From the NCBI RefSeq assembly GCF_000264945.2, contig NZ_CP013072.1, positions 1 through 64,000 of the forward strand: a stretch of 64,000 nucleotides of DNA, read 5' to 3'. Below are positions 35,060 through 44,528 of the stretch, one piece after another. The notes under the pieces were generated by a model. The model worked only from the letters and a program-made list of their open reading frames with translations. It made no database searches and was not told the DNA's origin. Position 1 is the first letter of the stretch. Each line of letters opens with the position of its first letter. Origin of the DNA: Sphingobium indicum B90A (lineage in GTDB: Bacteria > Pseudomonadota > Alphaproteobacteria > Sphingomonadales > Sphingomonadaceae). A program made the position numbers and the translations under genes.

Positions 35060-38000
35060 CTACCCGGCCGCCATCTGCGTCATGGACGCATAGTCCGTCT
35101 TCCCGGTTCCCAGCAGCGGCAGAGCATCCAGCACCCGGATTTCCCTGGGCAAGGCCAGTTCCGCCACGCCATTGGCCTTGCCCCAGGCCTGCAACGCCGC
35201 CGCCTTCGCATCCCGCGCGGTCGTGAACAGCACCAGTTGCTCCCCCTTGCGCGCGTCGGGCCGCGTCACCACGGCATGGTCCGCATCCGGCCAGACCGCG
35301 GAGGCATAGCCCTCCACCGCCGGCAGGGAGATCATCTCGCCCCCGATCTTCGCAAAGCGCTTCGCCCGCCCCCGGATCGTCACGAAGCCCTGATCGTCGA
35401 TGGTCACGATGTCGCCGGTATCGTGCCCGCCCCCTTCCGGCGGTTGCAGCACGCCCGGCGCATCGGCCTTCATATAGCCGGCCATGATGTTCGGCCCCCG
35501 GATCGAAAGCCGCCCGCCTTCCTCGATCCCCGGCACATCGTCCAGCCGCGCCTCTATCCCCGGCAGCAGCCGTCCGACCGATCCGGCGCGGAAATGCATC
35601 GGGGTGTTGACCGCGATCACCGGCCCCGCTTCCGTCGCGCCATAGCCCTCCAGGATGCGCAGCCCGAATTTCTCGGCATAGATCTTCCGGGTCTCGTCCC
35701 GCACCCGCTCCGCGCCCGCGAAGATGTAGCGCAGCGAATAAAAGTCATAGCCATGCGCCATCCGCGCATAGCCCGACAGGAAGGTGTCGGTCCCGAACAG
35801 GATCGTCGCATTGGCGTCATAGGCGAGCGCCGGCACGATCCGGTAATGCAGCGGGCTGGGATAGAGCAGCGTCTTCACCCCGTGGAAGATCGGCAGCAAA
35901 GTGCCCCCGGTCAGGCCGAAACTATGGAACACCGGCAGGGCGTTCAGCACCACATCGGCCGAATTGAAGTCGATGCGCGCCGCCAATTGCCGGCAGTTGG
36001 ACAGAAGGTTGCGATGCGTCAGCACCACGCCCTTGGGCAGCCCCTCCGACCCGCTGGTGAACAGGATCACCGCCGCATCGTCCGGCGAAACCTTGAGCCG
36101 CCGGTGCGCGCGCCCGGCAAAGCGGCTGGCGATCAGCCCGCGCAGCTTGGCGCCGGGGCCGATGCCCGCCGCCACATCCTCCAGCCAGAGGAAGGCGATG
36201 CCCTCCGCCTCCAGCCCCGCGACGACATCGCCGAGCTTGCCCTGCTCGACAAAGGCCCGCGCCGTCACCACCGTCCGGATTTCGGCCGCCATGCAGGCCG
36301 CCTTCAGGTTCGCCAGACCCGCCGTGAAGTTCAGCATCGCCGGCACCCGCCCGCCTGCCTGGAGCGCGAAGAAGGCCACCGCCACCCCGGCGACATTGGG
36401 CAGCAGCACGCCGACCGCCTCCCCCTGCCGGGTCGAACGCGCCAGCACGCGTCCCAGCACCAGCGATCCCGTCACCAGCCGCCCATAGGTCAGCGGTTCG
36501 CGCTTCACATCCTCGACGACGGCCGATCCGCGCCCATGGACATGGCTCGCCTCCAGCAGCGCTTCGAACAATGTCCTGTCCGTGTCGGAGGTCGCGAACA
36601 TCATCTGGCTCATCTCGTCATAGAGCCGCCGCCCGGCGATAGCGCGCCGCGCCCGCGCCGTCATCTCCCCCTCGATGGCGAAGCGGCGGGGCGGCAGCAC
36701 GGTGAGCGTGATCCGGGGAAAGCGCCGCAGCCGGACCTTCCCCCTGAGGCGGGAAAAGGGCGTGAACTGCGCGCCGTCGATCCGCACCGGAATGATCGGC
36801 GCGTCGGCCTTGTCCGCGACCATGCCGGGGCCGTCAAACACCTTCATCAAGGCGCCGGTGACGGTGATCCGGCCTTCGGGAAAGATCACCAGCGTCCGCC
36901 CTTCGCGCACCGCCTTCACCATCGCCTTGGCGGACAGCGGATTGGTCGGGTCGACCGGAAAGGCGTCGAACAGCGGCAGGAAGGGCTTGACCCACCAGGC
37001 CCTGGCAATGCGCGTATGCACCGCGAAGGTGGGCTTGCCCGGCAGGAAGGCCGCCAGCAGCAGGCCATCCAGGAACGACACATGGTTGACCACGACGACC
37101 GCCGGTTCGCCCGCGCCGGGCATATTTTCAGCGCCGATGACCTCCACCCGGTAGCAGAGCCGCAGCATCCCGCGCACGATGGCCTTGATCACCGTCTCCG
37201 GCAGCAGCCAGCAACTGATCAGCGCCACCGCCAGCGTCGCAAAGCCCATCGCCCCGATCACGCCGGGCACGCTCTCGCCGCGCGCCAGCATCGCCGTCAC
37301 CACGGCGACGACCGCCACCGTGACCGCCGCATTGACGATGTTGTTGGCCGCAATGGTGCGCGACCGCTCCTGCCGCGGGCTGTGCGTCTGGAGGATCGCA
37401 TAGAGCGGCACGATGAACATGCCGCCTGAAAAGGCGATGCCGAACAGGTCGACCATGATCCGCCAGCTCCCCGGCGACCCGACGAATTCCGCTATGCCCG
37501 CGCCCGAATGCATGGGCGCATAGGAGCCGGTCGACAGCCACAGGTCGATCATGAACCCGGCCAGCGCCAGCGCGGATACCGGCACGAAGCGGGCGGACAC
37601 CTGCCCGCCCAGCAGCCGGTTGACCAGCATCGACCCCAGCGCCACGCTGACCGAGAAGATCAGCAGGAAGAAGGTCGCGACCTCCTGCTTCGCCTTCAGC
37701 ACCCCGCTCACCAGCGGCGCGAACTCCGCCAGCAATACCGCGCCCACGGCGAAGAACCAGCTTATCCCCAGGATCGACAGCCACACGCCGCGCCCATGCC
37801 GCGCCGCCTTCAATATATGCCAGGTGCTCCTGAAGATGTTGGGTTCGATGCGCAGCCCCGGCACCACCGTCGGCGCGGACGGCACCGCCAGGCTGGCCAG
37901 GAAGCCCAGGATCGCCAGGCCCACCGCCACCAGCCCGGCTTCCCATGGCGGGATCACCCCGGCCAGCAACTGACCGCTCAATATGGCGAGGAAGGTGCCT

Positions 38001-38455
38001 GCCTCGATCAGGCCGGTGCCGCCCATGATCTCATCGGTGCGCAGATGCTGCGGCAGGATGGAAAATTTGACCGGCCCGAAGATGGTCGAATGCAGCCCCA
38101 TCAGGAACAGGCAGGACAGCAGCAGCGGCACCGATTCCAGCCAGAATCCGGTGACGGCCAGGGTCATGATGACGATTTCCGCCGCCTTCACCGCCCGCAC
38201 CAGCTTCGCCTTGTCCCAGGCGTCGGCCAGTTGCCCGGCCAGCGCGGAAAACAGGAAATAGGGCAGGATGAACAGGCCCGTGGCGACGGTCGCCAGCATC
38301 TCCGCCTTGTCGGGCTCGGCCCGATAGAGGCCGAAATTGGCGAGGAACAGCAGCGCGAACTTCAACAGATTGTCGTTGAACGCGCCCAGGAACTGCACCA
38401 CGAACAAAGGCGCGAAACGGCGTTTACCCAGCAAAGACAGATCAGGTGCGGACAT
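35060..38455 (-). CDS. LplT-PlsC-Aas type fusion: acyl-ACP-phospholipid acyltransferase
   Basis: The 1131-residue protein fuses three parts: an MFS lysophospholipid flippase (about 1-410, starting with FVVQFLGAFNDNLLKFAL), a PlsC acyltransferase (about 430-620; HX4D motif in VVNHVSFLDG) and an acyl-ACP/acyl-CoA synthetase (about 640-1120; AMP loop ILFTSGSEGLPKGVV). Together they would re-import lysophospholipid, activate a fatty acid, and re-acylate it. Such three-part fusions occur in several proteobacteria. The ATG at 38455 is preferred over an upstream GTG because GGGGGTAAG precedes it. Confidence 0.92.
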   Translation of the reverse strand: MSAPDLSLLGKRRFAPLFVVQFLGAFNDNLLKFALLFLANFGLYRAEPDKAEMLATVATGLFILPYFLFSALAGQLADAWDKAKLVRAVKAAEIVIMTLAVTGFWLESVPLLLSCLFLMGLHSTIFGPVKFSILPQHLRTDEIMGGTGLIEAGTFLAILSGQLLAGVIPPWEAGLVAVGLAILGFLASLAVPSAPTVVPGLRIEPNIFRSTWHILKAARHGRGVWLSILGISWFFAVGAVLLAEFAPLVSGVLKAKQEVATFFLLIFSVSVALGSMLVNRLLGGQVSARFVPVSALALAGFMIDLWLSTGSYAPMHSGAGIAEFVGSPGSWRIMVDLFGIAFSGGMFIVPLYAILQTHSPRQERSRTIAANNIVNAAVTVAVVAVVTAMLARGESVPGVIGAMGFATLAVALISCWLLPETVIKAIVRGMLRLCYRVEVIGAENMPGAGEPAVVVVNHVSFLDGLLLAAFLPGKPTFAVHTRIARAWWVKPFLPLFDAFPVDPTNPLSAKAMVKAVREGRTLVIFPEGRITVTGALMKVFDGPGMVADKADAPIIPVRIDGAQFTPFSRLRGKVRLRRFPRITLTVLPPRRFAIEGEMTARARRAIAGRRLYDEMSQMMFATSDTDRTLFEALLEASHVHGRGSAVVEDVKREPLTYGRLVTGSLVLGRVLARSTRQGEAVGVLLPNVAGVAVAFFALQAGGRVPAMLNFTAGLANLKAACMAAEIRTVVTARAFVEQGKLGDVVAGLEAEGIAFLWLEDVAAGIGPGAKLRGLIASRFAGRAHRRLKVSPDDAAVILFTSGSEGLPKGVVLTHRNLLSNCRQLAARIDFNSADVVLNALPVFHSFGLTGGTLLPIFHGVKTLLYPSPLHYRIVPALAYDANATILFGTDTFLSGYARMAHGYDFYSLRYIFAGAERVRDETRKIYAEKFGLRILEGYGATEAGPVIAVNTPMHFRAGSVGRLLPGIEARLDDVPGIEEGGRLSIRGPNIMAGYMKADAPGVLQPPEGGGHDTGDIVTIDDQGFVTIRGRAKRFAKIGGEMISLPAVEGYASAVWPDADHAVVTRPDARKGEQLVLFTTARDAKAAALQAWGKANGVAELALPREIRVLDALPLLGTGKTDYASMTQMAAG

Positions 38456-38479
38456 TTTCTTACCCCCGTCCTTCACGCA

Positions 38480-41437
38480 TTATGCAGCAATAGTCGCGGA
38501 GTTGTTAATCGGCTCCCGCAACAGGCGATTATAGAGCCATCCGATGCCGATCAGGCTAAAGCCCAGGGCCAGGAAGGATGCGATCCGCAGCAGCCCGGTC
38601 AGCCCCGACGCATCCAACAGGAACACCTTGGCCACGGCGAGCAGCATCAGCAGCAGCGAAGCGATGCGCCAGTCTCTGGCGTTTTCGGCCTGCGCCTGCC
38701 CGCGGATGCCCCAGAGCAGGAAGCCGATGGCGAGCGCCAATGCGAGCACGGAACGGAGAATATCCTCCACCTGGCCCACTCCGCGCACGGTCAGCAGCGA
38801 TCCGACGAAAAGCTGCCGCAGCATCGCCACGCCGAACAGCGCGATGATCGCCATGCGCACGCCATCGGCGATGCGCCGCGACCAGCCGTCCGCCACCTTC
38901 AGCGCCACGAAGGCAAGGGCCAGCACCACCGGCAGCAGATTGACGAAGGGCCAGCTCCCCACCGCCTGCGGGAACCAGAGCGGATTGTGCAGCACCACCG
39001 AATAAACCAGCAAATGCCCCAATCCCGCCGCGACGAGGCATGTCCCGACCACGCGCGCCCAATTCTCCCCGGCTTTCCGCGACGGGTGGAAATGAGCCGG
39101 CGCGATCCGGCCCCGCAACGCAACGAAACCCAGGCCCATCAGCACAGCTTCCCAAAGCGTGCGCTCCGCCAGGGCAAGGCGCGTCACCTCCGCCAGGCTG
39201 CCCAAAGCGAAAAGCTGCTTGAATGCGACATGCGCCGCCACCCCGCCAAGCACCGCCGCGACACAGCAGCCGATCCGTCGCCCGACCGCATCCACGGCCG
39301 CCCCGCCCCGCCACAAGGCAAGGCCCAGCGCCATCGCCGGCAAGGCGATCCGCCGCGCCACCTCGCTTATTCCGGGCAAGTCCCGCACCAACACGGGTTC
39401 ACCCACCAGCGACAGCAACACCCGGCCCAGCCAGATCCCCAGGGGCCAGGCCGCCCAAAGCACCACCAGCGCCAAGGCCACGCCCAGGGCAGGCGCCATT
39501 CGCCCGACCGCCAGCTTCCGCGCTCCTTCCGCCAGCATGGCCAGCCCCAGCGCGGCGCCCACCGGCACCCAGGGCGCCGGCACTGCCTGCGCCACGGCCC
39601 CATAGGCGAGCAGCACAGCCACGCCCTGCGCGACCATCCGTCCCTCGGCGAAGCGCGCCCGCCAGGCGAACAGCGCCGCCATTGCCGCGCCCGCCGTCCA
39701 GCGCATCACGCCCTGCCAGCCCGGCCCATCCGCCGCATCTCCCCACAGCCGGGCGACATCGTCCGATCCGGCCAGAACCACCAGCGCGCCGAAGGCAAAG
39801 CCCCAGCCGCTCCATTCAACCCGACGGTCCTCCGCCAGCGCCGCCAGCTTCAGCAGCCCGGTCGCAACCGCGGCAATCACCATGGCCAGAGTCCACTCCG
39901 GCAGCCCCAGCCCGCCGGCCACCACCAGCAGCAGCGCCGCGGCGCTCGCCAGCGTCACGAAGCGCGCATCCTCCCGCCGCGTGCCGCATCGCCAGCCCAT
40001 CGCCATGGCCGCGCCGGGCAATCCCGCGGCCGCCAGCGCCAGCAGGGCGAATTCCCCGTCCAGCCCGACCCGCCAGCACTGCCCCAGCGCCACGGCAAAG
40101 CCGCCCAGCGCCAGCCCCGCGATCTGCCCCGCCTCGACCAATCCGCCGCGCCAGACCCGCAGCAGGGCCGCGCCGCCATAAATCGCCGCCATGCCCAGCA
40201 TCACCAGGGCGAAGCGACCCATTTCCGGCTGCGGCCACACCGCCGCCAGCAGCAGCGCGACACCGGCGCCGATCGCCGCCAGCGGCCGCAAGGCCGCCTC
40301 CCGCCCCAGCCACACCAGCATAAGCGACAGCAGCCCGAACAATCCCCATTGCAGCAGGCCGAAGCCGCCGGTCGCCACCAGCGCCGCCATCTGGCCCGCC
40401 GCCACCACGGCCGCGCCCATGCGCAGCAGCGCGGCCCGCGTTCCGGAAAAGGCCAGGACCGGCAACGCCATACCCAGCATCAGCACCAGCAACCCGACCG
40501 ACAGCGACGATGCCCAATCCAGCGCGCCCATGGCCAGCATGACGACGCCCCAGCCGGCCCCGCCGACCAGCGCGCTCACCCCCAGCCACATCCAGCGCTG
40601 GGCACGCGACAGCACGCAAAGCCCACCGACCGCCAGGGCGAGATAACAGCTCAGCAGGGGCACATTGGGCTGCCCCGCCTCGACCAGGGCGGGCGCCGCC
40701 AGGCCGCCGACCAGCCCCAGCAGCGCACTCGGCGCGCCAAAGCGCAACGACAGCGCCATGGCCAGCCCGGTCACGCCCGCAAGCCCCGCAAAGGCGATGC
40801 CCGGCCCGACCAGCCCGTAGAGCATATGCGCCGCCAGGATCGCGGCATAGAGCGTCGCCAGCCCCGCGCCCGCCAGCGCCTGCCGCACCCGCGCATCGCG
40901 GACCCGATCCTCCAGCCGCAACGCCGCCTCCGCCCCGCCGATCAGCGCCCCGCCGAACAGCAGCCCCAGAACAACCCGCACCAGCGGCGAGAGCAGCCCC
41001 GCATCGATCGAATATTTGACCAGCAGCACGCCCGCGACCGCCAGCGTCACGCCGCCCGCCCAGATCGGCAGGCGTCGGCCGAACAGTTCCTCGAAGCTGA
41101 AGGAGGGGCGTGCAGGGCGCGCGACTTCGATGGCGATGCCTTTCGCCTCTTCCCCGCCCTTCCCGCCCTCTTTGAATTGACGGTCAACGATGACCGCGCT
41201 CGCGGGCGGCGGAGGCGCGGCGTCCATGACGACCCGCCGCTCCACGACGCTTGCGGGCGCCGCCGGCCTCGCCCGCGCATCGTCATCCCCGTCTTCTGGG
41301 ACGGGGCGGTCGGGGAGGGAGGGCGTATTTCCAACACCCCCTTCCAGCTGCGCCAACCTTTGCTCGGCCGCCTTCAACCGCCCGCGCATGTCGAACAGCA
41401 TCACCCCGAAAACCAGCAGAACCAGCGTCACAAGCAT
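38480..41437 (-). CDS. DUF2339 multi-spanning membrane protein
   Basis: The product is a very hydrophobic protein of about 985 residues with an N-terminal helix, a coiled-coil-like segment (GRLKAAEQRLAQLEGG), a charged/proline linker, and then about two dozen transmembrane helices. The motif SFSFEELFGRRLPIWAGGVT marks the DUF2339 family. Function is unknown. ATG at 41437 is chosen; the frame extends to a GTG at 41491. It is divergent from the TetR gene and follows the Aas fusion by 24 bp in reverse order on the same strand, so both may be one transcript. Confidence 0.88.
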   Translation of the reverse strand: MLVTLVLLVFGVMLFDMRGRLKAAEQRLAQLEGGVGNTPSLPDRPVPEDGDDDARARPAAPASVVERRVVMDAAPPPPASAVIVDRQFKEGGKGGEEAKGIAIEVARPARPSFSFEELFGRRLPIWAGGVTLAVAGVLLVKYSIDAGLLSPLVRVVLGLLFGGALIGGAEAALRLEDRVRDARVRQALAGAGLATLYAAILAAHMLYGLVGPGIAFAGLAGVTGLAMALSLRFGAPSALLGLVGGLAAPALVEAGQPNVPLLSCYLALAVGGLCVLSRAQRWMWLGVSALVGGAGWGVVMLAMGALDWASSLSVGLLVLMLGMALPVLAFSGTRAALLRMGAAVVAAGQMAALVATGGFGLLQWGLFGLLSLMLVWLGREAALRPLAAIGAGVALLLAAVWPQPEMGRFALVMLGMAAIYGGAALLRVWRGGLVEAGQIAGLALGGFAVALGQCWRVGLDGEFALLALAAAGLPGAAMAMGWRCGTRREDARFVTLASAAALLLVVAGGLGLPEWTLAMVIAAVATGLLKLAALAEDRRVEWSGWGFAFGALVVLAGSDDVARLWGDAADGPGWQGVMRWTAGAAMAALFAWRARFAEGRMVAQGVAVLLAYGAVAQAVPAPWVPVGAALGLAMLAEGARKLAVGRMAPALGVALALVVLWAAWPLGIWLGRVLLSLVGEPVLVRDLPGISEVARRIALPAMALGLALWRGGAAVDAVGRRIGCCVAAVLGGVAAHVAFKQLFALGSLAEVTRLALAERTLWEAVLMGLGFVALRGRIAPAHFHPSRKAGENWARVVGTCLVAAGLGHLLVYSVVLHNPLWFPQAVGSWPFVNLLPVVLALAFVALKVADGWSRRIADGVRMAIIALFGVAMLRQLFVGSLLTVRGVGQVEDILRSVLALALAIGFLLWGIRGQAQAENARDWRIASLLLMLLAVAKVFLLDASGLTGLLRIASFLALGFSLIGIGWLYNRLLREPINNSATIAA

Positions 41438-41492
41438 GAGTCGAACCCCTGCACCCAGCAATGCCCCATCGGCTACCGCAAAATTACACACT

Positions 41493-41522
41493 GTTCAATA
41501 AAATAATTAGACAGCGTTCAAT
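41493..41522. promoter_or_regulatory. Direct repeats upstream of tetR
   Basis: GTTCAAT occurs at 41493-41499 and 41516-41522, 23 bp apart, in an AT-rich divergent promoter. The ATTGAAC word is common in TetR operators of sphingomonads, so autoregulation by the adjacent TetR is a reasonable guess. Confidence 0.4.
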
Positions 41523-41543
41523 TGATCTTCTATTCGCCTCTCC

Positions 41544-42143
41544 ATGGGCAGACGATCCGACCATAGCCGCGAGGAGCTGGAGGCGCTCATCCTGGAGGAG
41601 GGCCACCGCCACATGGCCGAGTCCGGTTTCGCCAAATTCTCCTCGCGAGAGGTGGCCAAGCGCATCGGCTATTCGGTGGGCACGCTCTATAATGTCTTCG
41701 GCAGCTACGACCGGCTGGTCGCCGCCATCAACACGCGCACCTTCGACCTGTGGGCCGCCTTTCTGGAACGGCGCCTCGCCAGCCGGCCGCGCGACAGGAT
41801 CGCCGCGCTGGTGGAGGGCTATTTCCGCTTCGCTTCGGAAAACACGAACATCTGGATGGCGATCTACGACCATCGCCTGCCGTCCGGCGTGCCCTTGCCG
41901 GAGGAATATGCCCGGCAGCGCGCCGGTCTCACCGATGTCGTCGTGCGCGAAGTCGCTGCCGTGCTGCCGCCGGAATCCCAGGATGTCGCTCCACGCCTCG
42001 CCCGCTCGCTGGTGGCGACGGTCCATGGCCATTGCACCTTCGCGCTCAACGGCAGCTTCGCCCTTTTGGGCGAGACGGACCCCCTCGAAATGGCCACGGC
42101 GCGGGTCAAGGAAAGCTTGAGGGCGGCAGGGGCGGAGCTTTAA
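41544..42143 (+). CDS. TetR-family transcriptional regulator
   Basis: The 199-residue protein has an N-terminal TetR helix-turn-helix (about 10-58): AESGFAKFSSREVAKRIGYSVGTLYNVFGSYDRLV, here only referenced by its key YSVGTLYNVFGS recognition part. The C-terminal part resembles a WHG/TetR_C ligand domain. Candidate operator repeats lie just upstream. The next gene on the same strand encodes a sterol-desaturase-like enzyme, the likely regulated partner along with the divergent DUF2339 gene. Confidence 0.9.
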   Translation: MGRRSDHSREELEALILEEGHRHMAESGFAKFSSREVAKRIGYSVGTLYNVFGSYDRLVAAINTRTFDLWAAFLERRLASRPRDRIAALVEGYFRFASENTNIWMAIYDHRLPSGVPLPEEYARQRAGLTDVVVREVAAVLPPESQDVAPRLARSLVATVHGHCTFALNGSFALLGETDPLEMATARVKESLRAAGAEL

Positions 42144-42196
42144 CATAGGCGGCAGGCACGGCGGGCGGCAAGCTGGAGACAAAAGGGGGACATATC

Positions 42197-43345
42197 ATGG
42201 CAAACTGGTTCGATAGCCTGGAACGCGACCTGCAATCGCCGCTTGCCGTGCGGCGCCTCGGCAGCGGCTGGTTCTCGGGCTTCTTCGCGCTGCTGCTCAG
42301 CACCACCGGGCTTTGTCTGGTGATGGCGCTGCGCTGGCCCGACTGGTTCGCGACGCCCGAACTGGCCGCGCTGCACGCCTGGGGCGGGCTGCGTCCTCTG
42401 GTCCATGCGCTGTTGATCGGCGGCTATGCCCTGGCGTTGCTCAGCCTGCTTTTGCGCACACGCAAAGCCATCGGCGCCACCGCGCTCATCGTCGCGCTGC
42501 TCGCCACCCTGTTGGGCGGAGCGGAAGTCCAACCGCGTGAGACCCATGACTGGGGCGTGTTCTTCGGCGTCGATTTCTTCGCCGTCAACATGGTCGCCAC
42601 CGGCCTGATGTTCGCGCCGATCGAGCGCCTGTTCCCCCACAGGGCGCAGCAACGGCTGTTCCGACAGGAATGGCGGGAAGACCTGTTCTATTATCTGATC
42701 AGTTCGATGATGGTGCAGCTCATCACCTTCCTCGCGCTGGCGCCGTCCAGCTTCATCAACGCCAACACCGCCGGCCTGGCGGGCGTCCGCGCCATGATCG
42801 CCGGCCAGCCCTGGCTGCTCCAGTTCCTGGAAGTGGTGCTGCTGACCGACTTCGTCCAATATTGGTTCCACCGCGCCTTCCACCGCGTCCCCTTCCTCTG
42901 GGGCTTCCACGCCGTGCACCATTCGGCCCGGTCGATGGACTGGCTCGCCGGCGCGCGCATGCATTTCTTCGAGATCATCGCCCTGCGCGGCGTGACGTCC
43001 CTGCCGCTGCTCACCTTCGGCTTCTCGCCATCGGTGATGCAGGCCTATATCGGCTTCGTCTATATCTACTCCTCGCTGCTCCACGCCAATCTGCGCGGCG
43101 ATTTCAACCATCTCGGCCGCATCGTCGCGACGCCGCGCTTCCACCACTGGCATCATGCGATAGAGGAGGTCGCGGTCGACAAGAATTTCGCGATCCACTT
43201 CCCTTTTCTCGACCGCCTGTTCGGCACACATCATCTGCCCGACGGCGCATGGCCGACCGGCTATGGCGTGCCCGAACAGGTGCCCCAGGGCTATCGCGCG
43301 CAATTTCTCTACCCCTTCCGCCGAAAGCGCGACGCAGCCTTGTGA
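42197..43345 (+). CDS. Sterol desaturase/fatty-acid hydroxylase family membrane protein
   Basis: The 382-residue integral membrane di-iron protein has the histidine boxes of the superfamily: FHRAFHR, HAVHHS and FHHWHH, plus THH further on. Four or more membrane helices occupy about 25-205. It probably oxidises a lipid, ether lipid or carotenoid/hopanoid; the specific substrate is not readable. AAAAGGGGG precedes the ATG, and it follows the TetR gene by 53 bp. A parS-like palindrome lies within it at 42451. Confidence 0.9.
   Translation: MANWFDSLERDLQSPLAVRRLGSGWFSGFFALLLSTTGLCLVMALRWPDWFATPELAALHAWGGLRPLVHALLIGGYALALLSLLLRTRKAIGATALIVALLATLLGGAEVQPRETHDWGVFFGVDFFAVNMVATGLMFAPIERLFPHRAQQRLFRQEWREDLFYYLISSMMVQLITFLALAPSSFINANTAGLAGVRAMIAGQPWLLQFLEVVLLTDFVQYWFHRAFHRVPFLWGFHAVHHSARSMDWLAGARMHFFEIIALRGVTSLPLLTFGFSPSVMQAYIGFVYIYSSLLHANLRGDFNHLGRIVATPRFHHWHHAIEEVAVDKNFAIHFPFLDRLFGTHHLPDGAWPTGYGVPEQVPQGYRAQFLYPFRRKRDAAL
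42451..42466. promoter_or_regulatory. Candidate parS site inside a gene, one mismatch
   Basis: TTTGCGC-AC-ACGCAAA differs from perfect arms at one position. Being inside a coding sequence it is unlikely to be an operator, which supports the partition-site interpretation, though a chance occurrence with one mismatch is possible. Confidence 0.4.
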
Positions 43346-43383
43346 ATCTGCTATGGTCTTCCGGCTGTCAGGGGAGTCGGACC

Positions 43384-44016
43384 ATGGTCTACTGGATGCT
43401 CAAGGGCCGCGAATTCGCCAACTGCAACTGTGAATATGGCTGCAACTGCCAGTTCGGCGGCCTGCCCGACAAGGGGCATTGCCAGGCCGCCTTCGGCTTC
43501 GCCATCGATGAGGGGCGTCACGGCGACACCGACCTGTCGGGCCTCAACATCGCAGCCGTCTTCCGCTGGCCCGGCCCGATCCACGAAGGGCAGGGGGAAT
43601 GCGCCGCCTTCGTCGACGAACGGGCGACGGAAGCGCAGCGCAACGCCCTGCTGACGATCATGACCGGCGGCGACACCGCCCCGATGGCGACGGTCTTCGC
43701 CGTCTTCGCCTCCACCATCACCACCATGCACGAACCCAGTTTCGTCCCCGTCGACTTCGAGGTCGACGTGGAAGGACGCAAGGGCCGCCTGCGCATAGCG
43801 GGGCATCTGGAAATGGACGGCGAACCCATCCGCAGCCCGGTGGACGGATCGGAAATCCGCGCCCGGATCGACCTGCCCGACGGCTTCGAATATGAAGTGG
43901 CGGAGATCGGCTCCGGCACCAGCCGCTCGATCGCGCCGATGCGGCTCGACCATGCGGCGAGCTATGGCCAGTTCGCCTATCTCCACCTCGACAGCCACGG
44001 CGTCGTCAGGGGCTGA
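43384..44016 (+). CDS. DUF1326 domain protein
   Basis: The 210-residue protein matches DUF1326: an N-terminal cysteine cluster CNCEYGCNCQFGG that could bind a metal, then a beta-rich domain. Function is unknown. It commonly sits next to DUF2182 membrane proteins, as here, suggesting a shared metal- or redox-related membrane system. It starts at ATG 43384 and its last 117 bp are included in the tandem duplication. Confidence 0.9.
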   Translation: MVYWMLKGREFANCNCEYGCNCQFGGLPDKGHCQAAFGFAIDEGRHGDTDLSGLNIAAVFRWPGPIHEGQGECAAFVDERATEAQRNALLTIMTGGDTAPMATVFAVFASTITTMHEPSFVPVDFEVDVEGRKGRLRIAGHLEMDGEPIRSPVDGSEIRARIDLPDGFEYEVAEIGSGTSRSIAPMRLDHAASYGQFAYLHLDSHGVVRG

Positions 44017-44215
44017 CGATGCCGATATGGGGCGTGGTGCTTGCCCGGCACCGCTTGATTTCGCTTGTCGCGCTCGCGGTGCTGATCCTGCTGGCCTGGG
44101 GCTGGCTGCTTTCGGGCGCGGGCATGGGGATGGCCCTCACCGCCTCCCTGTTTCCGGCCGGCCTGGCGGAAGACCCGATGGCGGCGATGATGATGCCCGG
44201 CGACATGCCATGGGC
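43900..44215. repeat. 316-bp tandem duplication, copy 1
   Basis: This contains the last 117 bases of the DUF1326 gene and the first part of DUF2182. Copy 2 follows directly at 44216. The two match except for three missing bases in copy 2, all in G or C runs. Confidence 0.9.
44019..44215 (+). pseudogene. DUF2182 5' fragment in the first duplicate
   Basis: These 65 codons (MPIWGVVLARHRLISLV to GDMPW) are the correct N-terminus of DUF2182, including GAGMGMALTAS, but then run into the second copy of the duplication and out of frame. The fragment would give no functional protein unless the duplication is an assembly artefact. Confidence 0.75.
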
Positions 44216-44528
44216 GCGGAGATCGGCTCCGGCACCAGCCGCTCGATCGCGCCGATGCGGCTCGACCATGCGGCGAGCTATGGCCAGTTCGCCTATCTCC
44301 ACCTCGACAGCCACGGCGTCGTCAGGGGCTGACGATGCCGATATGGGGCGTGGTGCTTGCCCGGCACCGCTTGATTTCGCTTGTCGCGCTCGCGGTGCTG
44401 ATCCTGCTGGCCTGGGGCTGGCTGCTTTCGGCGCGGGCATGGGGATGCCTCACCGCCTCCCTGTTTCCGGCCGGCCTGGCGGAAGACCCGATGGCGGCGA
44501 TGATGATGCCCGGCGACATGCCATGGGC
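44216..44528. repeat. Tandem duplication, copy 2
   Basis: This is 313 bp, lacking three bases relative to copy 1 (one G at about 44430 and a G and a C at about 44446-44449). The loss changes DUF2182 locally from GAGMGMAL to an unrelated five residues but restores frame overall. Confidence 0.9.

Noticed and set aside
40612..40622. ACGCAAA within DUF2339
   Set aside because: It is a single half-site in coding sequence with no opposing arm.
35039..41506. Long plus-strand open frames opposite the Aas and DUF2339 genes
   Set aside because: High GC leaves antisense frames open; their His/Arg/Gln-rich composition has no family features, while the minus-strand proteins are clear.
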